From an uncultured Sphingomonas sp. (GTDB taxonomy: Bacteria; Pseudomonadota; Alphaproteobacteria; Sphingomonadales; Sphingomonadaceae): 41,735 nucleotides of DNA. The notes under the pieces are model-generated. The model was not told where the DNA came from. It made no database searches and saw nothing but the letters and a program-made list of their open reading frames with translations. The stretch lies in NCBI RefSeq assembly GCF_902806265.1, contig NZ_CADCVZ010000021.1, positions 1-41,735 of the forward strand, in the 5' to 3' direction. The first letter of the stretch is position 1. Each line of letters starts with the position of its first letter. Of this stretch, positions 28,943 to 41,735 are shown in pieces. The position numbers and the translations under genes were made by a program.

Positions 28943-30334
28943 TCAGGCGGGTACCAGGCCTAATCGACCGCGCGCATTCCACCGCCACAGGAGCAGCGCC
29001 GCGACCACCACCAGCCCGGTGGCAAGGCCGATCCAGACGCCCGTTCCGCTGAGATCGGTCAGGAAGCCGAGACCGACGGCAAGGCCGAACCCCGGCACCC
29101 AATAGCTGAACACCGCAATCAGCATCGGCATCCGCGTATCCTGCAGACCCCGGAGCGCCCCCGCGGCCACGGCCTGCGCGCCATCGAACAGCTGAAAGGC
29201 AGCCGCGACCAGCAGGTACTGGACGGCGAACCCGACCATGGCCGCGTTCGCCGGCAGGTCCGGGTCGACGTAGAGCCGCAGGATGGTGCGCGGGAAGCCC
29301 CAGATCAGCAGCGCCGTCACGACCATGAACCCGATCCCGAGCGCGACTGCGATGTTGCCGGCAAGCCTGATCCACTCGGCGTTCCGGGCGCCAAAAGCCA
29401 AGCCGACCCTGATGGTCGCCGCCTGGCCCACTCCGTACGGCACCTGAAAAGCGATGGCCGCGAGTTGCAGGGCGATGGTGTGTCCGGCCAACTCGGCCTC
29501 GCCGATCCGACCCATCAGGAAGGCCGCGGCGCTGAACAGGCCGGCTTCGGCGAGGATGGTCCCGGCGATCGGCAGTCCGATCATCAGCATCTGCCTCAGC
29601 CGTTGCCACTCCCCGCGCCACCACCGCCCCCACAGGTGAAAGCGGCGAAGGCGGCGGTTGGTTTGGATCACCACCGCATAGGCGGCGAGCATGGCGAAGC
29701 TGGTGATCACGCTGGCCACGGCCGAGCCGTTGAGGCCGAGCGCGGGCAAGCCGAAATGGCCGTAGATCAGCGCATAGTTGCCCAGCGCGTTCACTGCGAC
29801 TGCGAACGCGGCGATGGCGGTGGACGCGGCAGCGAGCCCCAGCGCGGAAATGGTGTTCCGCAGATGGGCGGCGAGGACCAGCGGGATGATCGTCCACATC
29901 AGGATCAGAAGAAAGTCGCCCGCGGCCGCAGCGACCGACGGCTTCTGCCCCGTCAGCAGCATGATCTCCTCGCCGAACGCACAGACGACCATGCACGCAG
30001 CGCCGCTCGCCACCGCCAGCCACAGCCCCATGCGAAACGTCCGCCGCACCTCCCGCACCGCGTGCCGGTTGCGGCCGAGTTCCGCGGCGATCAGCGGGGA
30101 GGCGCCGCCGACCAGCCCGCTCATCGCCCACATCAGCAGGCCGGTGAGCGACACGCTGAGCGAGGAGGCGGCCAGCGGCCCCGCGCCGAGCCGCGCAACG
30201 AAGATCACGTCAACCGAGTAGATCGCCATCTGCAGCAGGTTGGTCCCGACCAACGGCGCGGCCAGCCGCAGGGTCGCGGCAAGCTCCTCGCGCCAGCCGG
30301 ACGGGGCCGCGCCGAATGACCGGTGCTGGGACAT
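28943..30334 (-). CDS. MATE-family multidrug exporter (NorM-like)
   Basis: A cation-coupled antiporter of 463 residues with about 12 transmembrane helices in two pseudo-symmetric bundles. MATE signatures include LAAPLVGTNLLQMAIYSVD at the start and GLPIAGTILAEAGLFSAAAF opening the second half. The N-terminal cytoplasmic stretch is short. The substrate (drugs, dyes, metabolites) cannot be predicted. It is divergent from sppA with about 100 bp between them and is transcribed toward groES. Confidence 0.92.
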   Translation of the reverse strand: MSQHRSFGAAPSGWREELAATLRLAAPLVGTNLLQMAIYSVDVIFVARLGAGPLAASSLSVSLTGLLMWAMSGLVGGASPLIAAELGRNRHAVREVRRTFRMGLWLAVASGAACMVVCAFGEEIMLLTGQKPSVAAAAGDFLLILMWTIIPLVLAAHLRNTISALGLAAASTAIAAFAVAVNALGNYALIYGHFGLPALGLNGSAVASVITSFAMLAAYAVVIQTNRRLRRFHLWGRWWRGEWQRLRQMLMIGLPIAGTILAEAGLFSAAAFLMGRIGEAELAGHTIALQLAAIAFQVPYGVGQAATIRVGLAFGARNAEWIRLAGNIAVALGIGFMVVTALLIWGFPRTILRLYVDPDLPANAAMVGFAVQYLLVAAAFQLFDGAQAVAAGALRGLQDTRMPMLIAVFSYWVPGFGLAVGLGFLTDLSGTGVWIGLATGLVVVAALLLWRWNARGRLGLVPA

Positions 30335-30434
30335 TTCGCGGACCTAGCCGCCCGCCGCCTTTGTCGAAAGCCCCTGTTGCGAGGGCGCCGCCTGGGCTAG
30401 CGCGAAGCCGAGTCTATCGAGAGGTGTGCCGGCC

Positions 30435-32294
30435 ATGCGTTTCGCCGCGGGAATCTGGAAGCTGCTGGTCGGCATCAAGGACGCGCTGGTCCTCCTTTTC
30501 ATGCTGCTGTTCTTCGGCCTGCTTTATGCGGTCCTGTCGGCAAAGCCATCACCCGCCGTCGCGGACGGGGTTCTGGCGCTGGAGCTCAACGGCAGCGTGG
30601 TCGAGCAGCCGACCGCGGCCGATCCGTTCGCGGCGGTGGGCGGTGGTTCGGCGCCCAAGGAGTACAGCCTGCGCCAGCTGCGCACCGCGCTCACCGAAGC
30701 CGCGGAGGACGACCGGGTCAAGGCGGTGGCGCTCGACCTGGATCGCTTCGGCGGCGGCGGGCAGACCGCCATCGCCGAGCTTGGTGAAGCGCTCGACGGG
30801 GTACGCCGGTCGGGCAAGCCGGTGCTCGCCTACGCCACGGCTTACGGCGACGATGCCTACCAGCTCGCGGCACACGCGTCGGAGGTGTGGCTGAACCCGC
30901 TCGGGACCGTGGCGCTGGCAGGTCCGGGCGGCAACAACCTGTACTTCAAGGGCCTGCTCGACAAGCTGGGCGTGACGGCTAACATCTACCGCGTCGGCAC
31001 CTACAAGTCGGCGGTGGAGCCGTTCACGCGCAACGACATGTCGCCCGAAGCACGGCAGAATGCGCAAGAGCTAGCCGGCAACCTGCTGGAAACGTGGCGC
31101 GACGACCTGCGTCGTGCGCGTCCGCGCGCGGCGATCGAGCCCTACCTGCGGGATACGGCGGGTATCGTGGCGGCCTCGGGCGGCGACTTCGCGGCGGCGG
31201 CACGGCGCGCCGGGCTGGTCGACCGGGTGGGCGAGCGGCGGCAGTTCGAGGCGCGGCTGGCGGAGCTAGGCGGCGAGGATGAGCGGGCGCGGGGCGGCTA
31301 CAAGAAGATCGCGATCGCCGCCTATGTAGCGGACCGAGTACCGCTCAACCCGGGCGGCCCGATTGGGGTGGTGACCGTTGCCGGCAATATCGTCGACGGC
31401 AAGGCCCCGCTCGGCACCGCCGGCGGCGACAGCATCGCGCAAGCGGTCGAGAAGGGCCTGCGCTCGGGCAAGCTCAAGGCGCTGGTGGTGCGGATCGATA
31501 GCCCGGGAGGCTCCGTCACCGCGTCCGAGCGCATCCGCCAGGCGGTGGTGCAGGCCAGGGCCGCGGGGCTGCCGGTGGTCGCTTCCATGGGCAACGTCGC
31601 CGCTTCGGGTGGTTATTGGGTGGCCGCAGGCGCCGACCACATCATGGCCGAGCCGTCGACCATCACCGGCTCCATCGGCGTGTTCGGCATCCTGCCGAGC
31701 TTCCAGGGTTCGCTCGAGAAGCTCGGGATCGGCGCGGACGGGGTGAAGACCACGCCGCTGTCGGGCGAGCCGGACCTGCTCAACGGGCCCTCGCCGCAGG
31801 CCAGCCGGCTGGTGCAGATGGGCGTGGAAGGCATTTACCGCCGCTTCCTTGGCCTGGTTGCCCAGTCGCGCGGACGGAGCCCGCAGCAAATCGACCAGGT
31901 CGCTCAGGGCCGCGTGTGGGCCGGCGGCACCGCGCGACAACTGGGCTTGGTGGACAGCTTCGGCGGCATGGACGAGGCGATCGCCAAGGCCGCGCAGTTG
32001 GCGAAGCTCGGGGACGAACGCGGGGTGACCTACCTCGAACGGCCGACCAGCTGGCGGGAAGAAGTCGCCGACCTGTTCCGCGACACCAACGATGATGCGG
32101 GCACGACCGACGCCTTTGCCGGCCTCGCGGTGCGGGAGCGCGACCAGCTGTTCGGCGCGGCGGCTGATGTTCGGACGATTCTGTCCGGCCCGACCCTGCA
32201 GGTGCGCTGCCTGGAGTGTCCGCCGGTCGCGCCCGCCCGGATCGCTGCGGCGGACGCCGGTGTGTTGGGAGCGATGCTCGGCTGGCTGCGCTAG
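30435..32294 (+). CDS. sppA: Signal peptide peptidase SppA, 67-kDa type
   Basis: Membrane-bound serine protease that degrades cleaved signal peptides, 619 residues. One N-terminal membrane segment (LVLLFMLLFFGLLYAVL, about 18-34) is followed by two ClpP-like halves. The catalytic Lys191 is in YRVGTYKSAVEPF of the first half and the nucleophile Ser391 in GNVAASGGYWVAAGA of the second, as in the E. coli long form. The ATG has AGAGG 10 nt upstream; a GTG three codons earlier is too close to it. Its stop shares CTAG with the convergent PepSY gene. Confidence 0.94.
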   Translation: MRFAAGIWKLLVGIKDALVLLFMLLFFGLLYAVLSAKPSPAVADGVLALELNGSVVEQPTAADPFAAVGGGSAPKEYSLRQLRTALTEAAEDDRVKAVALDLDRFGGGGQTAIAELGEALDGVRRSGKPVLAYATAYGDDAYQLAAHASEVWLNPLGTVALAGPGGNNLYFKGLLDKLGVTANIYRVGTYKSAVEPFTRNDMSPEARQNAQELAGNLLETWRDDLRRARPRAAIEPYLRDTAGIVAASGGDFAAAARRAGLVDRVGERRQFEARLAELGGEDERARGGYKKIAIAAYVADRVPLNPGGPIGVVTVAGNIVDGKAPLGTAGGDSIAQAVEKGLRSGKLKALVVRIDSPGGSVTASERIRQAVVQARAAGLPVVASMGNVAASGGYWVAAGADHIMAEPSTITGSIGVFGILPSFQGSLEKLGIGADGVKTTPLSGEPDLLNGPSPQASRLVQMGVEGIYRRFLGLVAQSRGRSPQQIDQVAQGRVWAGGTARQLGLVDSFGGMDEAIAKAAQLAKLGDERGVTYLERPTSWREEVADLFRDTNDDAGTTDAFAGLAVRERDQLFGAAADVRTILSGPTLQVRCLECPPVAPARIAAADAGVLGAMLGWLR

Positions 32295-32983
32295 CCGCGC
32301 TCGCGCCCGCGCCGCCGACGCCGGCTCGCTAGCGGCAGCAACAGCAGCGCCAGCAGCGTACTCGCCATCGCGGCGATGCCGAAGCCGATCACCCACGGAT
32401 TGTGCGACTCCTCGCGGGTCCGCAGGTCCAGGATGTGGAGCCCCCACATCCAATCGTAGACGCGCCACCAGCGGGTACGGCGGGCGACCACCTCCCCGCT
32501 GCCCGCGTCGACGTAGAAGCGGGTGCCGTCGGTCAGCTCCACCGCCCAAGCAGCAACAGGGCGGCGGAGATCGAGCGGCGGATCGTCGGCTGAGGTGCGG
32601 CGGACGGAAGCGACCTCCGCCTGGCCGGTGTATCGCGCAATGACCTCGCGGGCGGCCTCGGCCGCCCCGAGCGAGGGCAGCAGTCGGCCGGTGAGCGGGT
32701 CGGCCAGGCGGGTCGGCCCGTCCGCCACCTGTACCACCCAGCGCGGGCCGGCGGCGCGGGGTTCGAGAATGAGCTTGCTGAACGCCACCCTGGTGAGCTG
32801 CGGCGGAACGGGCGGCGCAGACAGGCGAACAGGCGGAGGCTCAGCCAGCAGCTCCGTGCCGCGCACTTCCTCGATCGGCTTCAACACCATGACCACGCCC
32901 GACACCGTCCAGAACAGCATGGGCACGCCGACCAGCCAGCCGAGCCAGATGTGCCAGCGGCGAAGGGTCTGGCGTAGGCGCAT
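32291..32983 (-). CDS. PepSY-domain membrane protein
   Basis: A 230-residue protein with an N-terminal membrane segment (WHIWLGWLVGVPMLFWTVSGVVMVL) typical of PepSY_TM proteins. A periplasmic PepSY-like part (WAVELTDGTRFYVDAGSGEVVAR) follows, then a second membrane segment before a poly-Arg tail. Such proteins accompany iron-siderophore uptake or reductase systems. His in RRWHIWLGW and WGLHILDL could bind haem, as in related reductases. The ATG at 33001 lies in a REP unit; the inner ATG with AGGTGG upstream is preferred. Confidence 0.8.
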   Translation of the reverse strand: MRLRQTLRRWHIWLGWLVGVPMLFWTVSGVVMVLKPIEEVRGTELLAEPPPVRLSAPPVPPQLTRVAFSKLILEPRAAGPRWVVQVADGPTRLADPLTGRLLPSLGAAEAAREVIARYTGQAEVASVRRTSADDPPLDLRRPVAAWAVELTDGTRFYVDAGSGEVVARRTRWWRVYDWMWGLHILDLRTREESHNPWVIGFGIAAMASTLLALLLLPLASRRRRRGRERG

Positions 32984-32996
32984 GGGGCCACCTAGC

Positions 32997-33084
32997 GTCA
33001 TGCTGCACTTGTTTCAGCATCCATCTTCCGGCGCGAGCCATCCTCACCGCGGAGGCATGGATCTCCAAACAAGTTGGGGATGAC
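32997..33084. repeat. REP pair, second family, between lpdA and the PepSY gene
   Basis: 28-bp inverted units at 32997-33024 (begins GTCATGCTGCACTTGTTTCA) and 33057-33084 (minus strand begins GTCATCCCCAACTTGTTTGG). Both end in CCAT. The stems differ but each is self-complementary. It spans from 12 nt after the lpdA stop to 13 nt before the PepSY start, the same arrangement as at 20533-20620. Confidence 0.88.
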
Positions 33085-33096
33085 GGTTGAGGTTCG

Positions 33097-34494
<1,398 letters not shown>

Positions 34495-34496
34495 GA

Positions 34497-34712
34497 TCAC
34501 TTCCAAGGATGCGCTCTGATCCGAGCATATGTGCCGCTCCACTCGGAGGGCTCAGGATATTGCTTCGCGTAAGCGGCCACGTCGTCATCGGAAAGGCTGC
34601 TTAGCCAGCGGTAGAACCTATCGTACGTCTCTTCTCCTAGACCCATTCTCCACCCGACCGAACCGCCCGGAATATGCGCATGGGCCAACCAAGGTGGTTG
34701 AGGTTGTGACAC
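34497..34712 (-). CDS. Low-GC 71-residue orphan protein between odhB and lpdA
   Basis: A short Trp- and Tyr-rich protein: WLAHAHIPGGSVGWRMGLGE, then YDRFYRWLSSL and YPEPSEWSGTYARI. I recall similar small proteins with the IPxGSxGWRMGxGE...YPEPxxWxGxY pattern in other bacteria but cannot name a function. Composition is visibly less GC-rich than its neighbours. It starts at a GTG directly after the odhB TAA (TAA-GTG) and ends 2 nt before the lpdA ATG. It therefore fits the operon precisely. Confidence 0.6.
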   Translation of the reverse strand: MSQPQPPWLAHAHIPGGSVGWRMGLGEETYDRFYRWLSSLSDDDVAAYAKQYPEPSEWSGTYARIRAHPWK

Positions 34713-36005
<1,293 letters not shown>

Positions 36006-36022
36006 GATCTTCCTTCTTGTCC

Positions 36023-38851
36023 TCAGCTGCCCGCTTTACCGGCCTTGCGGACGGTGTCGACCGCCGCCTCCGCGGCAGCCGGCTTGGCCCCGCCCGTGCG
36101 CAGGGCGTCCCCGACGAGGTCCGCCTGCTCGCGGACGTGGCGCTTGGCCAGGCCCGTGGCCGGCGACGCCGCGGCGGTCCGCCCCGCGTAGCGCGGGCGC
36201 AGGCCGAGGCCCGCGGCTTGCAGGCACTCCTCCAGGAATGGCTCGACGAAGAACCACGCGCCGTTGTTGCGCGGCTCTTCCTGCGTCCAGCAGAGGTCCT
36301 CCAGCGCCGGCATCGCGGCCAGGCGCTTGATCAGCGGCTCGGACGGGAATGGATAGAGCTGCTCGATGCGCAGGATCTCGACGTCGTTGGCCTCGGCCGT
36401 GTCGCGCGCCTCCATCAGCTCGTAGGCGATCTTGCCCGAGCACAGCACTAGCCGCCTGGTCTTGCCTTCCGCCGGCGGGTTGAGGTCGGACAGGATGCGG
36501 CGGAAATGGCTCTCGCCGGTGAAATCCGCCGCGCCCGAGACCGCCAGCTTGTGGCGGAGCAGCGACTTGGGCGTCATCACCACCAGCGGCTTGCGGAAGT
36601 CCCGCAGCAGCTGGCGCCGGAGCAGGTGGAAATAGTTGGCCGGCGTGGTCGGGTAGGCGACCTGCAGATTGTCCTCGGCGCACAGCTGCAGATAGCGCTC
36701 CAGCCGCGCGGACGAGTGCTCCGGCCCCTGCCCTTCGAACCCGTGCGGCAACAGCAGCACCAGGCCGCTCGCCCGCAACCACTTGGCCTCACCGCTGGCG
36801 ATGAACTGGTCGATGATCACCTGCGCGCCGTTGGCGAAGTCGCCGAACTGCGCTTCCCACAGCACCAGCGTCCGGGGATCGGCGACGCTGTAGCCATATT
36901 CGAACCCGAGCACGCCGAATTCGGACAGCGGAGAGTCGCGCACCTCGAACCGGCCGCCCTCCACCGTGCACAGCGGGATGTATTTGTCGCCGCTGTTCTG
37001 GTCGGACCAGGCGGCATGGCGCTGGCTGAAGGTACCGCGGCCCGAATCCTGCCCCGACAGGCGGACGTTGTGGCCTTGCGCCAGCAGCGACCCGAAGGCC
37101 AGCGCCTCGGCCGTCGTCCAGTCGAAGCCCTGCCCGGTGTCGAACATCGCGCGCTTGGCGTCGAGCACCCGCGACAGCGTCTTGTGGACAGCGAGGCCTT
37201 CGGGGACGGTCGTCAGCACCGCACCGACCCGCCGCACCTCTTCCTCGGAGATGGCGGTGACGATGTTGCGGCGGCCGCCGACCGGCTCGTCGGGCTTGCT
37301 GAGCCCGGCCCAGCGGCCCTCGAACCAGTCGGCCTTGTTGGGCAGGTAATTCGCGCCCGCGTCGAACTCGCCTTCGAGCAGTTCAATGAATTGCCGCGTT
37401 CGCTCATCGATCCAGGCCTGGTCGACCACCCCCTCGGCGACCAGCCGGTCGCCGTAGAGCTTGCTGACCGGCGGATGCTTGCGGATCGCATCGTACATGA
37501 CGGGCTGGGTGAAGCTCGGCTCGTCGCCCTCATTGTGGCCGAAGCGGCGGTAGCACCACATGTCGATCACGATGTCGCGCTTGAACTGCTGCCGGAACTC
37601 GATCGCCAGCTTGCAGCAGAAGGTAACCGCCTCCGGGTCGTCCCCGTTGACGTGCAGGATCGGCGCCTGAATGCCCTTGGCCACGTCCGACGGATAGGGC
37701 GATGAGCGCGCGAATTGCGGCGAGGTGGTGAAGCCGACCTGGTTGTTGATGACGAAGTGCAGGCAGCCGCCGGTGCCGTAGCCGGGCAGGCCGGAGAAGC
37801 TCAGGCACTCCCAGACGATGCCCTGGCCGGCAAAGGCCGCATCGCCGTGCAGCAGGACGGGCAGCACATGCTCCCCGTGCTTGTCGCCCTTGATCGTCTG
37901 CACCGCCCGGGCCTTGCCCAGCACTACGGGGTTCACCGCTTCCAGGTGCGACGGGTTGGCCTGCAGCGAAAGGTGGACCTTGCAGCCGTCGAACTCGCGG
38001 TCGGAGGAGGTGCCGAGGTGATATTTGACGTCGCCCGAGCCGCCGACGTCAGCCGGATTGGCGGCGCCGCCGGCGAACTCGTTGAAGATGGCGCGGTATG
38101 GCTTGCCCATGACGTTGGCGAGGACGTTCAGCCGGCCGCGGTGGGCCATGCCGACGGCGACCTCCTCGACCCCCAGCTGGCCGCCGTACTTGATCACGGC
38201 CTCCAGCGCGGGGATCATGCTCTCGCCGCCATCCAGGCCGAAGCGCTTGGTCCCGACATATTTCTTGGCGAGGAACTTCTCCCACTGCTCGCCGTGGATC
38301 ACCTTTTCGAGGATCGCCTGCTTGCCTTCGGGCGTGAAGCTGATCCCCTTGTCGCGGCCCTCCATCCGTTCCTGGAGGAAGCGGCGCTCCCCAAGATCGT
38401 TGATGTGCATATATTCGAGGCCGACGTGGCCGCAGTAGTTGGCGCGAAGGATGGCGACGATCTCGCGCACGGTGGCCTGCTCCAGGCCGAGCACTCCACC
38501 GATGAAGATCGGGCGGTCGAGGTCGGCCGCGGTGAAGCCGTGGTATTCGGGCGTGAGGTCGGCGGGGAGTTCGCGGTGGGTCAGGCCGAGCGGATCGAGG
38601 TCCGCGGCCAGGTGTCCGCGCACGCGATAAGTGCGGATCAACATCATCGCGCGGATGCTGTCCTCGGCGGCGCGCCGGACCGCGGCTTCGTCGGTGACGC
38701 CGGCGGCCTTCGCGGCCTGCCTGGCGCCGTCCTTGAGCTTCTCGATCGTGGCCTGGGTCGGATCCAAGCCGAGGTTGACCTCGTCAAGCTCCGCCAGCGG
38801 CCAGTTCGGCCGTTGCCAGCTTGGTCCCTGCTCGGTTTCGAAGATGTCCAT
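36023..38851 (-). CDS. sucA: 2-Oxoglutarate dehydrogenase E1, apparently lacking the usual N-terminal segment
   Basis: ThDP-dependent E1 that decarboxylates 2-oxoglutarate, 942 residues. [39 protein letters not shown], the ThDP region [15 protein letters not shown] and NNQVGF are intact. The chosen ATG ([13 protein letters not shown]) has GAGG 5 nt upstream. Most E1o proteins begin with about 40-60 further residues containing an ELY...DPxSVxxSW motif. That segment is missing here; the space upstream to sucD is only 93 bp and holds a REP pair. A longer reading (to 38923) merely translates the repeat. Confidence 0.93.
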   Translation of the reverse strand: MDIFETEQGPSWQRPNWPLAELDEVNLGLDPTQATIEKLKDGARQAAKAAGVTDEAAVRRAAEDSIRAMMLIRTYRVRGHLAADLDPLGLTHRELPADLTPEYHGFTAADLDRPIFIGGVLGLEQATVREIVAILRANYCGHVGLEYMHINDLGERRFLQERMEGRDKGISFTPEGKQAILEKVIHGEQWEKFLAKKYVGTKRFGLDGGESMIPALEAVIKYGGQLGVEEVAVGMAHRGRLNVLANVMGKPYRAIFNEFAGGAANPADVGGSGDVKYHLGTSSDREFDGCKVHLSLQANPSHLEAVNPVVLGKARAVQTIKGDKHGEHVLPVLLHGDAAFAGQGIVWECLSFSGLPGYGTGGCLHFVINNQVGFTTSPQFARSSPYPSDVAKGIQAPILHVNGDDPEAVTFCCKLAIEFRQQFKRDIVIDMWCYRRFGHNEGDEPSFTQPVMYDAIRKHPPVSKLYGDRLVAEGVVDQAWIDERTRQFIELLEGEFDAGANYLPNKADWFEGRWAGLSKPDEPVGGRRNIVTAISEEEVRRVGAVLTTVPEGLAVHKTLSRVLDAKRAMFDTGQGFDWTTAEALAFGSLLAQGHNVRLSGQDSGRGTFSQRHAAWSDQNSGDKYIPLCTVEGGRFEVRDSPLSEFGVLGFEYGYSVADPRTLVLWEAQFGDFANGAQVIIDQFIASGEAKWLRASGLVLLLPHGFEGQGPEHSSARLERYLQLCAEDNLQVAYPTTPANYFHLLRRQLLRDFRKPLVVMTPKSLLRHKLAVSGAADFTGESHFRRILSDLNPPAEGKTRRLVLCSGKIAYELMEARDTAEANDVEILRIEQLYPFPSEPLIKRLAAMPALEDLCWTQEEPRNNGAWFFVEPFLEECLQAAGLGLRPRYAGRTAAASPATGLAKRHVREQADLVGDALRTGGAKPAAAEAAVDTVRKAGKAGS

Positions 38852-38864
38852 TCTTGCCTCGATG

Positions 38865-38942
38865 TGCTCCTGCGAAGGCAGGAGCCCAGTGCCTCTTGTA
38901 GCGGCGCCGAAGGAACTGGGCACCTGCCTTCGCAGGTGCGCA
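38865..38942. repeat. REP pair, third family (TGCTCCTGCGAAGGCAGGAG type), between sucD and sucA
   Basis: The left unit begins TGCTCCTGCGAAGGCAGGAG and continues CCCAGT (38865-38893). The right unit, inverted at about 38912-38942, has the core CACCTGCGAAGGCAGGTG and CCCAGT. The apex GCGAAGGC and CCCAG tail resemble the first family, with a different stem. It runs from 2 nt after the sucD stop to 13 nt before the sucA ATG. Confidence 0.88.
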
Positions 38943-38944
38943 GG

Positions 38945-39829
38945 TCAGCCCTGCAACAATGCCTTCAACGTCTTGCCAAGCTCAGATGGGCTCGGAGACA
39001 CGCGAATGCCAGCCGCTTCCATCGCCGTGATCTTTGACTCCGCGTCGCCCTTGCCGCCAGAGACGATGGCGCCGGCATGGCCCATCCGGCGGCCAGGAGG
39101 GGCGGTGCGGCCGGCGATGAAGCCGACGGTCGGCTTGGAGCGCCCGCGCTTGGCCTCGTCCGCGAGGAACTGCGCGGCTTCTTCCTCCGCCGCGCCGCCG
39201 ATCTCGCCGATCATGATGATCGACTTGGTCTCGTCGTCGGCGAGGAACATCTCGAGCATGTCGATGAACTCGGTGCCCTTTACGGGATCGCCGCCGATGC
39301 CCACTGCGGTGGTCTGGCCGAGGCCCTCGTTGGTCGTCTGGAACACCGCCTCATAGGTCAGCGTACCCGAGCGCGAGACCACGCCGACGCTGCCCTTCTT
39401 GAAGATGTTGCCCGGCATGATGCCGATCTTGCACTCATCGGGCGTCAGCACGCCCGGGCAGTTCGGCCCGATCAGCCGCGACTTGGAGCCGACCAGCGCG
39501 CGCTTGACCTTGACCATGTCGAGCACCGGGATGCCCTCGGTGATGGTGACGATCAGCGGCACCTCCGCCTCGATCGCTTCCAGGATCGAGTCCGCGGCGA
39601 AGGGCGGCGGCACGTAGATGACCGACGCGTCGGCCCCGGTCTGCTCGACCGCTTCGGCGACCGTGTCGAACACCGGCAGGTCGAGGTGCGTCGTCCCGCC
39701 CTTCCCGGGAGTCACCCCGCCGACCATCTGCGTGCCGTAGGCGAGTGCCTGTTGCGTGTGGAAAGTGCCGGTCTCGCCGGTCATGCCCTGGGTGATGACC
39801 TTGGTGTTCCGGTTGACGAGAATGCTCAT
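38945..39829 (-). CDS. sucD: Succinyl-CoA ligase, alpha subunit
   Basis: ADP/GDP-forming succinyl-CoA ligase alpha chain, 294 residues. It binds CoA through its N-terminal Rossmann domain ([17 protein letters not shown]). The phosphorylated His251 is in [25 protein letters not shown] is conserved. An AGAGGAAG Shine-Dalgarno precedes the ATG. The beta subunit gene sucC, normally directly upstream, is not here: mdh is the next gene. SucC must be encoded elsewhere. Confidence 0.97.
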   Translation of the reverse strand: MSILVNRNTKVITQGMTGETGTFHTQQALAYGTQMVGGVTPGKGGTTHLDLPVFDTVAEAVEQTGADASVIYVPPPFAADSILEAIEAEVPLIVTITEGIPVLDMVKVKRALVGSKSRLIGPNCPGVLTPDECKIGIMPGNIFKKGSVGVVSRSGTLTYEAVFQTTNEGLGQTTAVGIGGDPVKGTEFIDMLEMFLADDETKSIIMIGEIGGAAEEEAAQFLADEAKRGRSKPTVGFIAGRTAPPGRRMGHAGAIVSGGKGDAESKITAMEAAGIRVSPSPSELGKTLKALLQG

Positions 39830-39843
39830 TCGACTTCCTCTGC

Positions 39844-39939
39844 GTCATCCCGGCGAAGGCCGGGATCCAGCTCAAACAAAGACTCGTGATGATCTTTTGC
39901 TAGTTCAGCGCACTGGATCCCGGCCTCCGCCGGGATGAC
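39844..39939. repeat. REP pair, first family, between mdh and sucD
   Basis: Two 27-bp inverted units (39844-39870 and 39913-39939) identical at 26 of 27 positions. They begin GTCATCCCGGCGAAGGCCGG and end ATCCAG, with a 42-bp AT-richer spacer. Unit length, ends and inverted arrangement are the same as the GIY-YIG cassette repeats, where the spacer is the 329-bp gene region. It spans from 2 nt after the mdh stop to 14 nt before the sucD ATG. Confidence 0.92.
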
Positions 39940-39941
39940 GA

Positions 39942-41735
<1,794 letters not shown>

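Noticed and set aside
38851..38923. Longer SucA start giving 24 extra residues (MPSSFGAATRGTG...)
   Set aside because: These residues translate the REP pair and do not resemble the missing E1o N-terminal domain. The ATG at 38851 has a Shine-Dalgarno.

Overview
This 41.7 kb window looks like core chromosome from a GC-rich alphaproteobacterium of the sphingomonad group (Sphingomonadales). That placement is an inference. It rests on a CtrA-type response regulator with CtrA-like boxes in its own promoter, a bacterial Ate/Bpt leucyl/arginyl-transferase, a metH split into two genes behind metF and an ArsR-methyltransferase regulator, a groESL operon with a CIRCE operator, and several short palindromic repeat families of the type common in sphingomonads. 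No tRNA, rRNA, CRISPR array, prophage or classical IS element was seen. No gap between genes exceeds 300 bp.

Layout from left to right. 1-1864 (minus): the str operon rpsL-rpsG-fusA, with fusA cut by the window edge. 2072-3438 (minus): a tight three-gene unit of a DUF4142 lipoprotein, a DUF3140 protein and a cupin. 3482-7460 (minus): two exported proteins, a metal-dependent amidohydrolase and a DUF305/LVIVD propeller fusion. 7536-11083 (minus): pyruvate dehydrogenase E2 (pdhC), a low-GC membrane protein, an acyl-CoA thioesterase and lipoamide dehydrogenase. 11185-13267: a universal stress protein, free-methionine-sulfoxide reductase, ArfB and an RluA-type pseudouridine synthase. 13553-14260: ctrA. 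14278-14660: a compact GIY-YIG cassette bounded by 27-bp inverted repeats. 14695-20519: ate/bpt, threonine ammonia-lyase, a second exported amidohydrolase and a DsbD-like reductase. 20629-26153 (minus): the methionine operon arsR-MT > metF > metH1 > metH2. 26356-28826: a small lipoprotein gene and groESL. 28943-32983: a MATE exporter, SppA and a PepSY protein. 33097-40904 (minus): the TCA block mdh-sucD-sucA-odhB-orf-lpdA. 40967-end: zapE, partial.

The most interesting signal is a mobile-repeat system. At least six intergenic sites carry pairs of inverted palindromic units (REP-pair or BIME-like). Five of these run almost exactly from the stop codon of one gene to the Shine-Dalgarno region of the next. 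The 27-bp units at mdh/sucD match in length, boundaries (GTCAT...CCAG) and pairing the 27-bp inverted repeats that tightly flank the GIY-YIG gene. This suggests that the GIY-YIG protein is the mobilising nuclease and that the REP pairs are its non-autonomous derivatives. Related units are read in frame in the linkers of both E2 proteins, one unit sits inside groESL, and one pair may have cost sucA its N-terminal segment.

Other points of note: ribosomal protein S12 has Arg at position 88, a classical streptomycin-resistance residue. The methionine operon appears to start on a leaderless mRNA, with a palindromic operator filling the promoter spacer. Both E2 genes are followed by unrelated AT-richer orphan genes that start at a GTG directly abutting the E2 stop codon.
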